A stretch of 64,000 nt of DNA from Kosakonia quasisacchari (GTDB taxonomy: Bacteria; Pseudomonadota; Gammaproteobacteria; Enterobacterales; Enterobacteriaceae), in contig NZ_SJOP01000011.1 in the NCBI RefSeq assembly GCF_004331415.1, forward strand, positions 62,001 through 126,000, given 5' to 3'. Below, piece after piece: positions 45,198-53,855 of this stretch (positions within the stretch are counted from its first letter, which is position 1; every line of letters starts with the position of its first letter). The notes beneath the pieces are model-generated. The model searched no databases and was not told where the DNA came from. It worked only from the letters and a program-made list of their open reading frames with translations. The position numbers and the translations under genes were made by a program.

Positions 45198-45956
45198 CTC
45201 ATGTTGCGCAATAAATTCTGCTAACGTCTGCGCCAGCAAAGCGGGCTGTTCTTCAGACATTGAATGACCGGCACGCGGTATGATACGCAGCTCAATCCCT
45301 TGTTCCAGCACGCTTTCGGCATCTTTATCTGGTAACGACAGCTCGCCAAAAATCAGCGTTTTTGGACGGGGGAAATGTGTAAATAACGACATCCACGACG
45401 GTTCAATGCCATCGACCAGGCTTTTCGCGCCGCGCCACACCGCCCAGGGTGCGCTGCTTTGCAGACTGCCGGCCCACGCGCTTTTTTCCTGGGCCAGCAT
45501 TGCCGCGTAGCCGCAGGTGACAAAATCGGCCTCATCCTGAGCCGCGATAATACGGCTAAATGCCCCGCCACCGGCATGAAAATTGGGTTCGGATACAGCC
45601 AGCGCGTTGATGCGCTGAGGGATACGCGAAGCGACTTCAATCGCGATACTGCCGCCCATGCTGTGGCCGTATAACCAGAATGCATCCAGCCCAAGATTAT
45701 CCAGCAATTCAATGACTACTTGCGCTTGATCGCTGGTGCGATAAGAGAAACTCGCCGGTCGTTCACTGTAACCGTAGCCCGGCAAATCGATAAGGATGGC
45801 GCGCCTACCAGCAAACGCCGGATCGGCGACGATGCGCGGGTATTCGTAAGAAGACGCGCAGCCCAGGCCATGAATAAAAACCACCGGATCGCCTTTGCCC
45901 GGTAACGCATGCCAACGTACCTGCCCCTGCGCGTGGAGTGAATACAGACTGTCCAT
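45195..45956 (-). CDS. Alpha/beta hydrolase
   Basis: Cytosolic alpha/beta hydrolase of 253 residues. It has the oxyanion motif VFIHGLG, a DLPGYGYSE segment, nucleophile Ser99 in GHSMGGS, and a late catalytic histidine in RAGHSMSEEQP. The form is that of short-chain esterases and C-C bond hydrolases (MhpC/BioH-like). No neighbour indicates a pathway. It is convergent with srfC and shares its terminator region. Confidence 0.8.
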   Translation of the reverse strand: MDSLYSLHAQGQVRWHALPGKGDPVVFIHGLGCASSYEYPRIVADPAFAGRRAILIDLPGYGYSERPASFSYRTSDQAQVVIELLDNLGLDAFWLYGHSMGGSIAIEVASRIPQRINALAVSEPNFHAGGGAFSRIIAAQDEADFVTCGYAAMLAQEKSAWAGSLQSSAPWAVWRGAKSLVDGIEPSWMSLFTHFPRPKTLIFGELSLPDKDAESVLEQGIELRIIPRAGHSMSEEQPALLAQTLAEFIAQHE

Positions 45957-46020
45957 AATACCCTCTCTGCCATAGCACTGTTTTTATATACAGTATCACA
46001 GCAATGTGGCAAGGACACGA

Positions 46021-46194
46021 CTAAAACAGAGAAAAAAGTAGCGCCACGGGAAAACTGATAGGCCATGTTGCACCAACTAACACGGCGCTCAGCAGACGGA
46101 TTTTGCGACTATCTTTGGCGAGAAACCAGGTTGCCACGGCGCATAATACCGCCATGGCGGCGTAGAAAATAAGCAGTTTGGTGTAGAGTTCCAA
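46021..46194 (-). CDS. Second OrtT-type membrane peptide, TTG start
   Basis: A 57-codon gene reading (M)ELYTKLLIFYAAMAVLCAV at the start and GATWPISFPVALLFSLF at the end. It aligns along its full length with OrtT of the next gene, sharing TWFL, the basic loop (K/H)D-R-K-IRLLSA and TWP-SFPVALLFS. No ATG is available; TTG lies seven bases after AGGAGA, a strong ribosome site. Two membrane helices are predicted around a basic loop. OrtT in E. coli damages membranes and slows growth during stringent conditions. This copy is probably a diverged duplicate. Confidence 0.72.
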   Translation of the reverse strand: MELYTKLLIFYAAMAVLCAVATWFLAKDSRKIRLLSAVLVGATWPISFPVALLFSLF

Positions 46195-46290
46195 CGTCTG
46201 TCTCCTGTCCTTAGGTAAAACATCCGCCTAACATGTTGCACTAATATTCAAGACGTTATCGCTTTCGCCGTCACGCTTTGTTGGCAAAAT

Positions 46291-46464
46291 TTAGAATATG
46301 GAAAATAGCAGCGCAACCGGGAAGCTCATGGGCCATGTCGAGCCCACCAAAAACGCACTTAGCAGGCGAATACGTTTACGATCGTGAGAAAGAAACCAGG
46401 TAATCAGCGCGCAAATCAGCGCCATGACAAAGTAGAAAACCAACATTTTTTGGTATAACGACAT
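46291..46464 (-). CDS. ortT: OrtT, orphan membrane toxin
   Basis: Inner-membrane peptide of 57 residues, nearly identical to E. coli OrtT (MSLYQKMLVFYFVMALI start, LVGSTWPMSFPVALLFSIF end). It has two helices joined by SHDRKRIRLL. The E. coli protein lowers ATP levels and growth in response to antibiotics that disturb folate metabolism and has no known antitoxin. The start MSLYQ was chosen to match; a longer frame adds three codons. A perfect FNR box lies 51-64 bp upstream of the start codon. The second copy follows 96 bp downstream. Confidence 0.88.
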   Translation of the reverse strand: MSLYQKMLVFYFVMALICALITWFLSHDRKRIRLLSAFLVGSTWPMSFPVALLFSIF

Positions 46465-46514
46465 AACAAACATTAACCCAGAAATAACAAAACGAACGCA
46501 ATATGCTCTTTTTG

Positions 46515-46528
46515 TTGATATATATCAA
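46515..46528. promoter_or_regulatory. FNR site upstream of ortT
   Basis: TTGAT-ATAT-ATCAA, a perfect FNR consensus. A -10 like TGTTAT at 46485-46490 would put the site close to -41 to -44, the class II activator position for ortT. Confidence 0.65.
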
Positions 46529-46635
46529 GTCGAATAGGGATTACTACGAAAGGTGTAGCAGCCAACTTTGATTTAACTGGCTGTGAGAGCGAAAGCAGCC
46601 GCAACTGCTTTCTTTTTCTGCGGTCGGTTTTTTTC

Positions 46636-46929
46636 CTACTGATGTGTTTCACGCCACTGCGCAATATCCTCTTTTGTGACTTCTTCGGCGTAGCAAATGG
46701 GCGAATAACCGCCTGCACGGCTCCACGCGCTACGCTTGCCACATGAACTGCCGTTCCGCGCATGATTGTAGGGACAGGCACAGGGACCAGGGTAGTTAGC
46801 AATAGATTCAGCAATAATCGCTTGTTTCACCTGTGCATCAGACAGACGCTGTGTTTTGGCAAATCCCTCTGTTGTCATGCATAAACCTGAGGCGGCAAGC
46901 ACCGCCCACAACAGCAATAATGTTTTCAT
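46636..46929 (-). CDS. Small exported cysteine-containing protein
   Basis: Protein of 97 residues with a signal peptide (about 1-24, ending GFA). The mature part has the motif CACPYNHARNGSSCGKRSAW followed by GGYSPICY, four or five cysteines that could form disulfides or bind metal. I have seen this CPYN...CGxRSAxSRxGG...CY pattern in other bacterial small proteins of unknown function, from memory only. The gene starts after GGAAATAAAT. It lies upstream of ortT with a 107-bp tail between its stop and the FNR site. Confidence 0.65.
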   Translation of the reverse strand: MKTLLLLWAVLAASGLCMTTEGFAKTQRLSDAQVKQAIIAESIANYPGPCACPYNHARNGSSCGKRSAWSRAGGYSPICYAEEVTKEDIAQWRETHQ

Positions 46930-47157
46930 ATTTATTTCCGACGATTCCAGGTCAGGCTAATCATTATTTCTGTGGAAGATGAAAAATGATTAAACACAAA
47001 CTACCGGGGGAATGAAACGATATATCCATTAATTTAACTTAGGGATTAACTGATATGTTTCTGCTGCGAATAATAACACCGGGAAGTTTGTCGAGCTGGG
47101 ATCATCTCTGATATTGTCTACCGGCAAGGCAGACATCAGATGAAACAAGGTAAGGTT

Positions 47158-47595
47158 ATGCAGAAATATGACGACCTGTGGCAAGCCATAGAAGTTCGGG
47201 TGCGTGAAAACAATGACATAACGCACGTCGATATGACCACTGATACCGCCCGGGGCAATGCTGCCCGGCAGCGCATCGCGCAGATATTCGTCCTGGAAGT
47301 GTTGCTCTCTCGCCACCGGGAAAAGTACGCCAGCAGTTTCGTTCCGCTTGCCGGTGAAGAGGCGCTTTATCATTTAATATTCAAACGCACCGGCTGGAAA
47401 CCCTTTGAAGTAAAACAGCTATCGTTTATTGACGCCATGTTTGTGCTGGCGGAATTATTCCGTGATGAAACGCTGCCAGCGGAAGTGCGCGCCGTTCTGC
47501 GTTCGCAGGGAATAAAAGATGAGCCCTTCTCAACATATGATTTTTCAGAGAAAGATTGGGCACCACGTGAAAATGAGGTGTTCCTGAAAAGGTAA
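47158..47595 (+). CDS. Uncharacterised cytosolic protein
   Basis: Protein of 145 residues beginning MQKYDDLWQAIEVRVRE, with no signal peptide or membrane helix. It is helix-rich and acidic; TGWKPFEVKQLSFIDAMFVL and WAPRENEVFLKR are its most distinctive parts. I do not recognise the family. The start at MQKYDD has AAGG six bases upstream. A start six codons earlier (47140) is possible. It is followed by a strong terminator and is convergent with the next small gene. Confidence 0.62.
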   Translation: MQKYDDLWQAIEVRVRENNDITHVDMTTDTARGNAARQRIAQIFVLEVLLSRHREKYASSFVPLAGEEALYHLIFKRTGWKPFEVKQLSFIDAMFVLAELFRDETLPAEVRAVLRSQGIKDEPFSTYDFSEKDWAPRENEVFLKR

Positions 47596-47622
47596 GCCTG
47601 CAAATTAATTGCACTGTTAAAT

Positions 47623-47653
47623 AAATAAGGGCTCATCTGAGCCCTTATTTTTT
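47623..47653. terminator. Bidirectional terminator
   Basis: Perfect 13-base stem AAATAAGGGCTCA/TGAGCCCTTATTT with loop TC, followed by T-runs on the plus strand and a weaker one on the minus strand. It serves the two convergent small genes. Confidence 0.85.
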
Positions 47654-47873
47654 AATTCAGCATTGCAGCGGTTATTTCATTACCCGCGAGACTTTCAACG
47701 CGGGCAAAATAAAACTCTTCGCCTTCGCAATAGTAAGTTTCGATAGGCATGCTGGTGTTTGTTGCTCCACCATCAAGCCCTGCTATCGCCCATTGCACCG
47801 AGGTTTCGCCATCTTCAACGGTCAAAAATTGAGACGCGCCCCCTGGTACGAGCACGACTACGATTTTACTCAT
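47652..47873 (-). CDS. Uncharacterised small protein
   Basis: Protein of 73 residues starting MSKIVVVLVPGGASQFLTVE, acidic, with no signal or helix. It starts after AAGGAAAAAGAGTA, a good ribosome site. It has a beta-rich look (VVVLVPGG, QWAIAGLDGG). The family is not recognised. Confidence 0.6.
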   Translation of the reverse strand: MSKIVVVLVPGGASQFLTVEDGETSVQWAIAGLDGGATNTSMPIETYYCEGEEFYFARVESLAGNEITAAMLN

Positions 47874-48121
47874 TACTCTTTTTCCTTGCCTGATTTTTTT
47901 AAAAGCCAGACATTCTTACCCGCGGCAATGACTGCCGTTTGTCGCATTGATGACACTCACGTGACAACACATCGGAACAACGTCTGTTTGCGGTTTTATT
48001 TAAATGTTTTTATTTCGCCACTCCGCTGATGGCTGGCTATTATTAAACCAGTTTTTCATTAATAACAACACACATAATTTACTATGCGATTTACCTCATG
48101 TTTCATAAGGGAATAAAAGCG

Positions 48122-48145
48122 ATAAACGCCCTCCGTGGCGTTTAT
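48122..48145 (-). terminator. Probable terminator of ydcSTUV-patD
   Basis: Stem ATAAACGCC/GGCGTTTAT eight bases after the patD stop codon. On the minus strand it is followed by a short CGCTTTTATT, so it is a moderate terminator. Confidence 0.6.
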
Positions 48146-48152
48146 TATTGCC

Positions 48153-49577
48153 TTAATGTTTGATCATTACATGGCGCACCACGGTGTAATCCTCCAGGCC
48201 GTAGAGTGACATATCTTTGCCGTAGCCTGAGAGTTTCTGCCCGCCGTGCGGCATTTCGCTCACCAACATAAAATGCGTATTTACCCAGGTGCAGCCGTAT
48301 TGTAAACGTGCACTCAAGCGATGGGCGCGCCCGACATCTTTGGTCCATACCGATGAGGCCAGCCCATATTGCGAATCATTGGCCCAGTCCAACACCTGTT
48401 CCTCATCATCAAACACCGTGACGCTTACCACCGGGCCAAACACTTCCCGCTGTACAATGGCATCCTCCTGTTTTGCCCCTGCCAGCAGCGTTGGCGGGTA
48501 ATAATAGCCTGCGCCTTCATGTCTTTTACCGCCGGTCACCACGCGAATATGGCTGAGCGCTTTGGCCTCATCAACCGCCTTGCCAACCCGCGCCAGATGC
48601 GCCGCAGAACTGAGCGGCCCAAGTTCTGTTGATTCATCGTCCGGCGCGCCCATTTTCAAGCTGGCAACCGCTGTACCCAGCTTTTCCACCAGCGCATCAT
48701 AAATGCCTTTTTGTGCGTAGATACGACATGCGGCGGTACAATCCTGCCCGGCATTGTAAAAACCGAAAGTACGAACCCCTTCAACCACCGCATCGAGATC
48801 CGCATCATCAAACACGATCACCGGCGCTTTGCCACCGAGTTCCATGTGGGTGCGCTTAATCGACGATGCCGTATGACCAATAATGTGCTCGCCAGTGGCA
48901 ATCGAGCCCGTCAGGGAAACCATGCGTACTTTTTCATGGCCAGTGAGCGGATCACCCACGGTGCTGCCGCGACCGAACAACACATTCAGCACACCCGCCG
49001 GGAAGATATCTTTCGCCAGTTCCGCCAGTTTTAACGCGGTGAGTGGCGTAATTTCCGAAGGCTTAATTACCACGCAGTTGCCCGCTGCCAGCGCCGGGCC
49101 GAGCTTCCAGGCCGCCATCATGAGTGGGTAGTTCCATGGCGCAATAGAGGCGACGACGCCCAGCGGATCGCGGCGGATCATTGAGGTATGTCCTTCCAGG
49201 TATTCACCTGCCGCCAGCCCATTCAGGCAACGCGCAGCCCCGGCGAAGAAGCGAAACACATCCACTACCGCCGGAATTTCGTCATTCAGTACGCAGTGAA
49301 AGGGTTTACCGCAGTTCAGGGACTCCAGCCGGGCGAAGGTTTCCGCATTATCTTCAATCATCTGTGCCAGTTGCAGCAGGCATTCGGCGCGCGCCTTCGG
49401 TGTCGTTTGTCCCCAACTGGCAAACGCGCGATCGGCAGCCTGCACGGCAGCGTCGACCTGCGCGGCGGACGCTTCGGCGATCTCCAGCAACACTTCACCG
49501 GTAGCCGGGTTATATACAGGCTGCTTCTCGCCTTCGCCGTTAACCAGTACTCCATTGATAAACAGTTGATGTTGCAT
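48153..49577 (-). CDS. patD: PatD, gamma-aminobutyraldehyde dehydrogenase
   Basis: NAD-dependent aldehyde dehydrogenase of 474 residues, the same length as E. coli PatD (YdcW). Catalytic Glu246 is in MELGGKAP and Cys280 in [11 protein letters not shown]; Asn149 is in APWNYP. It oxidises 4-aminobutanal, from putrescine transamination, to GABA. It is last in the operon with ydcSTUV, which encodes putrescine uptake, and starts after AAAGGA 25 bases past ydcV. Confidence 0.94.
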   Translation of the reverse strand: MQHQLFINGVLVNGEGEKQPVYNPATGEVLLEIAEASAAQVDAAVQAADRAFASWGQTTPKARAECLLQLAQMIEDNAETFARLESLNCGKPFHCVLNDEIPAVVDVFRFFAGAARCLNGLAAGEYLEGHTSMIRRDPLGVVASIAPWNYPLMMAAWKLGPALAAGNCVVIKPSEITPLTALKLAELAKDIFPAGVLNVLFGRGSTVGDPLTGHEKVRMVSLTGSIATGEHIIGHTASSIKRTHMELGGKAPVIVFDDADLDAVVEGVRTFGFYNAGQDCTAACRIYAQKGIYDALVEKLGTAVASLKMGAPDDESTELGPLSSAAHLARVGKAVDEAKALSHIRVVTGGKRHEGAGYYYPPTLLAGAKQEDAIVQREVFGPVVSVTVFDDEEQVLDWANDSQYGLASSVWTKDVGRAHRLSARLQYGCTWVNTHFMLVSEMPHGGQKLSGYGKDMSLYGLEDYTVVRHVMIKH

Positions 49578-49602
49578 AGTTCTGTCCTTTCAGCGTGGTC
49601 AG

Positions 49603-50409
49603 TTATTTGCCGGTTCCGGCAATCGTGTCGGTATCACGGGTCAGCCACCAGGCACCCAGAATGGGAATCGTCGTTACCAGCATCACCAGTAATGCCACAA
49701 CGTTCGTGACGGGTACATCGCGCGGGCGTCCCAACTGGTTGAGCAACCACAGCGGCAAAGTACGTTCATGGCCTGCGGTAAAGGTGGTGACAATGATCTC
49801 GTCAAATGACAAGGCAAACGCCAGCATGCCGCCCGCCAGAAGCGCCGAGCTCAGGTTCGGTAGCACCACATAGCGGAAGGTTTGCCAGCCGTTCGCACCT
49901 AAATCCATTGAGGCTTCGACCAGGCTCCAGGAGGTTCGCCGAAACCTGGCAATCACGTTGTTAAACACCACCACGACGCAGAACGTGGCATGTCCCACGA
50001 CGATGGTGAAAAAACCCGGTTCCAGATTGACCGTTTTAAACGCGGTCAACAGCGCAAGCCCAGTGATAATTCCCGGTAAGGCAATCGGCAACAGCAGCAG
50101 TAAAGAAATGGCGTTTTTGCCGAAAAATTCGCTACGCCATAAGGCCATTGCAGCAAGTGTGCCAAGAATCAATGCGATAGCCGTCGCCAGCGCCGCGATT
50201 TGCAGTGACAGTGTCACTGCATCGAGAATATCTCCCCTCGCCGCCGCCACGCTAAACCAGCGCAGCGTAAAGCCCTGCGGCGGAAAGCTGAATGCGGCGT
50301 CCTCGGTATTGAAAGCATAGATGGCGATGATCAAAAGCGGAAAGTGCAGAAAGATAACGCCGCCCCAGGTGGCGACTTTGAGCAAAAACGGTGCGCGTTC
50401 AGAGTGCAT
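49603..50409 (-). CDS. ydcV: YdcV, ABC permease
   Basis: Inner-membrane permease (268 residues, six helices) of the PotC/spermidine type. The cytoplasmic loop reads [20 protein letters not shown] near residue 165. It pairs with YdcU to form the channel of the putrescine transporter. The ATG (MHSERAP) overlaps the end of ydcU by 11 bp, and a TTG one codon earlier is ignored. Confidence 0.92.
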   Translation of the reverse strand: MHSERAPFLLKVATWGGVIFLHFPLLIIAIYAFNTEDAAFSFPPQGFTLRWFSVAAARGDILDAVTLSLQIAALATAIALILGTLAAMALWRSEFFGKNAISLLLLLPIALPGIITGLALLTAFKTVNLEPGFFTIVVGHATFCVVVVFNNVIARFRRTSWSLVEASMDLGANGWQTFRYVVLPNLSSALLAGGMLAFALSFDEIIVTTFTAGHERTLPLWLLNQLGRPRDVPVTNVVALLVMLVTTIPILGAWWLTRDTDTIAGTGK

Positions 50410-51328
50410 CAAACGCTCCCAGACGTTTCACGAACGCCAGATAAAGAGCTATCAACACCATCGGCACAAGGGTAAACGCGGCGGCCATCGGCATATTACC
50501 AATCGCCCCTTGCTGCGAATAAACCATATTACCGATGAAGTAACCCGGCGGTCCGACGAGCTGCGGCACGATAAAATCCCCGAGCGTTAGCGAAAAAGTA
50601 AATATCGAACCCGCCGCCACGCCCGGTACCGCCAGCGGGAGCACAACATAGCGAAAGGTCTGGCGTGGATGCGCGCCCAAATCCGCTGAAGCTTGCAACA
50701 GCGAGGGCGGTAATCGCTCAAGCGCTGCCTGAATCGGCAGGATCATAAACGGCAACCAGATATAGACGAATACCAGAAAACGACCCAGTCCGGAGGTAGA
50801 AAGCGTATTGCCGCCCACGGCGGGCAGTGTCAAAAACGCAGCAAGTAGCGGCTCCAGCCCAAGATGGCTTAAAAACCACTGCGCAACGCCATCTTTTGCC
50901 AGCAGCAGTGTCCAGGCATAGGCTTTAACGATGTAGCTCGCCCACATTGGCAACATCACCGCGATATAAAAGAACGCTTTCCATTTGCCCTGCGCATAAC
51001 GCGCCATATACCACGCCATCGGAAAAGCGAGAATGGCGCTCGCCACCGTCACACATAGCGCCATCATCAGCGTACGAAGAATGATGTCGTAATTAGCCGG
51101 GTTAAACAGCGCCAGCAGGTTGGCAAACGTCAAATCCGGCGTGACCGACATGGTGAAATCATCGAAGGTGTAAAACCCCTGCCACAGTAAGGTGAGCAAC
51201 GAACCTAAATAGACAATACCAAACCACATCAACGGGCCGAGTAGCAGCAAAAGCAGCCCATACACCGGTTTTCGCCAGAACACAGCGCTAAGACTGACGC
51301 GGCGCGGCGAACGTTGCGCAATACTCAT
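50399..51328 (-). CDS. ydcU: YdcU, ABC permease
   Basis: Inner-membrane permease of 309 residues (PotB type). The start MSIAQRSP was chosen since the upstream frame overlaps ydcT. Loop segment [20 protein letters not shown] is present, as are six helices after a basic N-terminal tail. It forms the membrane part of the YdcSTUV importer with YdcV. It starts seven bases after ydcT. Confidence 0.91.
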   Translation of the reverse strand: MSIAQRSPRRVSLSAVFWRKPVYGLLLLLLGPLMWFGIVYLGSLLTLLWQGFYTFDDFTMSVTPDLTFANLLALFNPANYDIILRTLMMALCVTVASAILAFPMAWYMARYAQGKWKAFFYIAVMLPMWASYIVKAYAWTLLLAKDGVAQWFLSHLGLEPLLAAFLTLPAVGGNTLSTSGLGRFLVFVYIWLPFMILPIQAALERLPPSLLQASADLGAHPRQTFRYVVLPLAVPGVAAGSIFTFSLTLGDFIVPQLVGPPGYFIGNMVYSQQGAIGNMPMAAAFTLVPMVLIALYLAFVKRLGAFDAL

Positions 51329-51335
51329 CGCCCTC

Positions 51336-52349
51336 TCACCCCGCTCCCTGTAACGGCACCATCGCCTCGCGCGACCAGGAAACCCGCACCTGCTGCCCCG
51401 GCGCCAGCGTGTCTGGCAGTAACGCATCGGAGAGGTTCGCCTGGCTGACTAACAGCTTTTCGCCCTGCGCCAGCGCCAGTTCAAAACGGGTCGATGCGCC
51501 TTGATATTGCACCGTTTGCACCACGGCGCTGGCTTCTATTTCCCCCGGCGTATTCAGGCGAATGTGTTCCGGGCGCAGCGAGTAAACACCGTTCATGCCG
51601 CAGAGTTTTTCCGCAAGCGCCGCATTAAACACATTGGAGGTGCCGACAAACCCGGCGACAAACGGCGTGCGCGGGCGCAGGTAAAGCTCACGCGGCGTAT
51701 CAATTTGCTCAATGCGCCCATTGTTGAACACCGCCACGCGGTCGGACATCGACAAGGCTTCGCCCTGATCGTGGGTGACAAAAATAAAGGTGATGCCGAG
51801 ATCCTGTTGCAGCTTTTTCAGCTCCAGCTGCATCTGTTCACGCAGCTTTAGATCCAGCGCCCCCAACGGTTCATCCAGCAATAACACTCTGGGTTCATTT
51901 ACCAGCGCGCGGGCGATGGCGACGCGTTGCCGCTGACCGCCGGAAAGCTGCGAAGGTTTACGCGCGTGCACAAAACCGAGCGCCACCTTTTCCAGCGCGT
52001 CACGAGCGCGGGCATGGCGCTGTTTTTTGTCGATGCCTTTCACCATCAACCCGTAGGCAACGTTATCGAGAACGGACATGTGCGGAAACAGCGCGTAATC
52101 CTGAAAGACGGTATTCACGTCCCGCTCCCAGGGCGGCAGTTCGCTGGCCTCGCGGCCAAAAATACGGATTGCGCCGCCGCTGAGCTGTTCAAACCCGGCA
52201 ATCAGCCGCAGGCAGGTGGTTTTGCCGGAGCCGGATGGCCCCAGCATGGAGAAAAACTCCCCGTCGTTGACGGCGAACGTTACGCCGTCGACCGCCCGGA
52301 TATCGCCGTAAACTCTGGCGACATCCAGAAACTCTACCGCATAGGTCAT
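51336..52349 (-). CDS. ydcT: YdcT, ABC ATPase
   Basis: ATPase of 337 residues, PotA family. It has Walker A GPSGSGKTT, Q-loop FQDYALFPHMSV, signature LSGGQRQR, Walker B VLLLDEPLGALD and switch His in FVTHDQ. A C-terminal TOBE-like domain contains YSLRPEHIRL. It drives the YdcSTUV importer. It starts 18 bases after ydcS. Confidence 0.93.
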   Translation of the reverse strand: MTYAVEFLDVARVYGDIRAVDGVTFAVNDGEFFSMLGPSGSGKTTCLRLIAGFEQLSGGAIRIFGREASELPPWERDVNTVFQDYALFPHMSVLDNVAYGLMVKGIDKKQRHARARDALEKVALGFVHARKPSQLSGGQRQRVAIARALVNEPRVLLLDEPLGALDLKLREQMQLELKKLQQDLGITFIFVTHDQGEALSMSDRVAVFNNGRIEQIDTPRELYLRPRTPFVAGFVGTSNVFNAALAEKLCGMNGVYSLRPEHIRLNTPGEIEASAVVQTVQYQGASTRFELALAQGEKLLVSQANLSDALLPDTLAPGQQVRVSWSREAMVPLQGAG

Positions 52350-52367
52350 CGCGCGCTCCTGGCAGGT

Positions 52368-53510
52368 TTAACGGCCGCCCATAATGGCGATGTAATCCTG
52401 CGTCCAGCGGCTGTAAGGCACATATTTACCGCCTTGTGCCACTGGTGTTTTCCAGAAAGCGATTTTGTCAAAGAAGCTGTAGCCGTTGGTTTCGCAGCCC
52501 TTTTCACCCAGCAACGTGCTGGCTTTGCACCCTTCCGGCACCACCGGCAGTGAACCAAACCACGCCGCCACATCGCCCTGTACTTTCGGTGTCAGCGACC
52601 AGTTCATCCACTTGTAGGCGCAGTTCGGGTGTTTCGCATCGGCGTGCAGCATGGTGGTATCTGCCCAGCCGGTGACACCCTCTTTGGGAAAGACGGTGGC
52701 GATCGGTTGATTTTCCCCTTTCAGGGCATTTGCCTGGTAAGGCCAGGCGCTGGAAGCCACCACGCCTTCGTTTTTGAAGTCGCTCATCTGAACTGTGGTG
52801 TCATGCCAGTAACGGTGAATGAGCAAGTGCTGCTCGCGCAGGGTTTTCAGCACCGCCTGATACTGCGCTTCGGTAAGCTGGTACGGATCGTCAATACCCA
52901 GTTGCGGTTGCGTGGCTTTCAGGAACAGCGCAGCATCGGCGATATAAATCGGGCCATCGTAGGCCTGCACACGCCCTTTGTTGGTTTTGCCGTCCGGCAA
53001 GTTTTGCTGAACAAATACCACCGCCCAGCTATCTGGCGGCGTCGGGAAGGTTTTGGTGTTATACATCAGCAGATTCGGCCCCCACTGATAAGGCGTGCCG
53101 TAGGTTTTCCCGCCGACGTTAAACCATTCCCCTTTGACCAGCTTCGGATCGAGCGTTTTCCAGTTAGGGATAAGGGCGGTATTTATTGGTTGCACGCGTT
53201 TACCCATGATCAGGCGTAAAGAGGCATCACCGGAGGCGGTAACCAGGTCATAACCGCCTTTCGCCATCAGGCTGACCATCTCATCGGAGGTGGCGGCGGT
53301 TTTCACATTCACCGCGCATCCAGTCTCTTTTTCAAACGCGGTAACCCAGTCATATTGCTTATCGGTCTGGCCGCGCTCGATATACCCCGGCCAGGCGATA
53401 ATATCCAGCCGCCCCTCTCCCTTTCCCACTTCTGTTGGTTCGGCGGCGTTCGCGGTCATAACGGTAAGACCCAGCGCACACAGGCTGCTGCGGGCAAATT
53501 GCTTGCTCAT
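52368..53510 (-). CDS. ydcS: YdcS, periplasmic polyamine-type binding protein
   Basis: Solute-binding protein of 380 residues (PotD/PotF-like). The signal peptide is about 1-22 (ending ANA), followed by RLDIIAWPGYIERGQTD and YDLVTASGDASLRLI. E. coli YdcS also shows polyhydroxybutyrate synthase activity and takes part in DNA uptake. With YdcTUV and PatD the context is putrescine use. The start follows GGAGTAGAAAATA. Confidence 0.92.
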   Translation of the reverse strand: MSKQFARSSLCALGLTVMTANAAEPTEVGKGEGRLDIIAWPGYIERGQTDKQYDWVTAFEKETGCAVNVKTAATSDEMVSLMAKGGYDLVTASGDASLRLIMGKRVQPINTALIPNWKTLDPKLVKGEWFNVGGKTYGTPYQWGPNLLMYNTKTFPTPPDSWAVVFVQQNLPDGKTNKGRVQAYDGPIYIADAALFLKATQPQLGIDDPYQLTEAQYQAVLKTLREQHLLIHRYWHDTTVQMSDFKNEGVVASSAWPYQANALKGENQPIATVFPKEGVTGWADTTMLHADAKHPNCAYKWMNWSLTPKVQGDVAAWFGSLPVVPEGCKASTLLGEKGCETNGYSFFDKIAFWKTPVAQGGKYVPYSRWTQDYIAIMGGR

Positions 53511-53855
53511 TATTTTCTACTCCTGTCGCAATGAAAAAGTGCGGCAGCCTTGCCGTTAATATATCTCCCTTAATAAAAATAGACGGCGCGCTGACGGCAT
53601 GAATGTGGCTCGTCGGAAATTTCGCAAGGATGTGACAGATGACGCATTGCGTTAACAATAAAAACGCTGTTGCACGCTCTTTTGGAGTATAGACAAGGGG
53701 TTAGAGGAAGTCCGTTAATCTGTGTTGCTATTCGCATTTCCTATGAATACCAATATCGAGAGCGCAGAAAATAATGACGGCGCACTCTATGTTTACGCCG
53801 CCGTTATTTTTCACAGGAGAATAAGTTATTCAGAAAATAAGAAAGACTGACAGGG
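53511..53855. other. Promoter region of ydcSTUV-patD
   Basis: 345 bp between ydcR and ydcS, same strand. It holds no gene. A sigma-54-like TGTCAC/TTGC pair has the wrong spacing and was dismissed. An A+T-rich section near 53560-53580 is the best place for the promoter; no operator for YdcR was found here with certainty. Confidence 0.45.

Noticed and set aside
46473..46814. 113-codon frame overlapping the exported cysteine protein and the ortT promoter
   Set aside because: Runs through the FNR box and a T-rich stretch; basic, low-quality composition; conflicts with better-supported genes.
53628..53645. Sigma-54-like TGTCAC...TTGC upstream of ydcS
   Set aside because: Spacing between the two elements is one base too short and the GG dinucleotide is missing.
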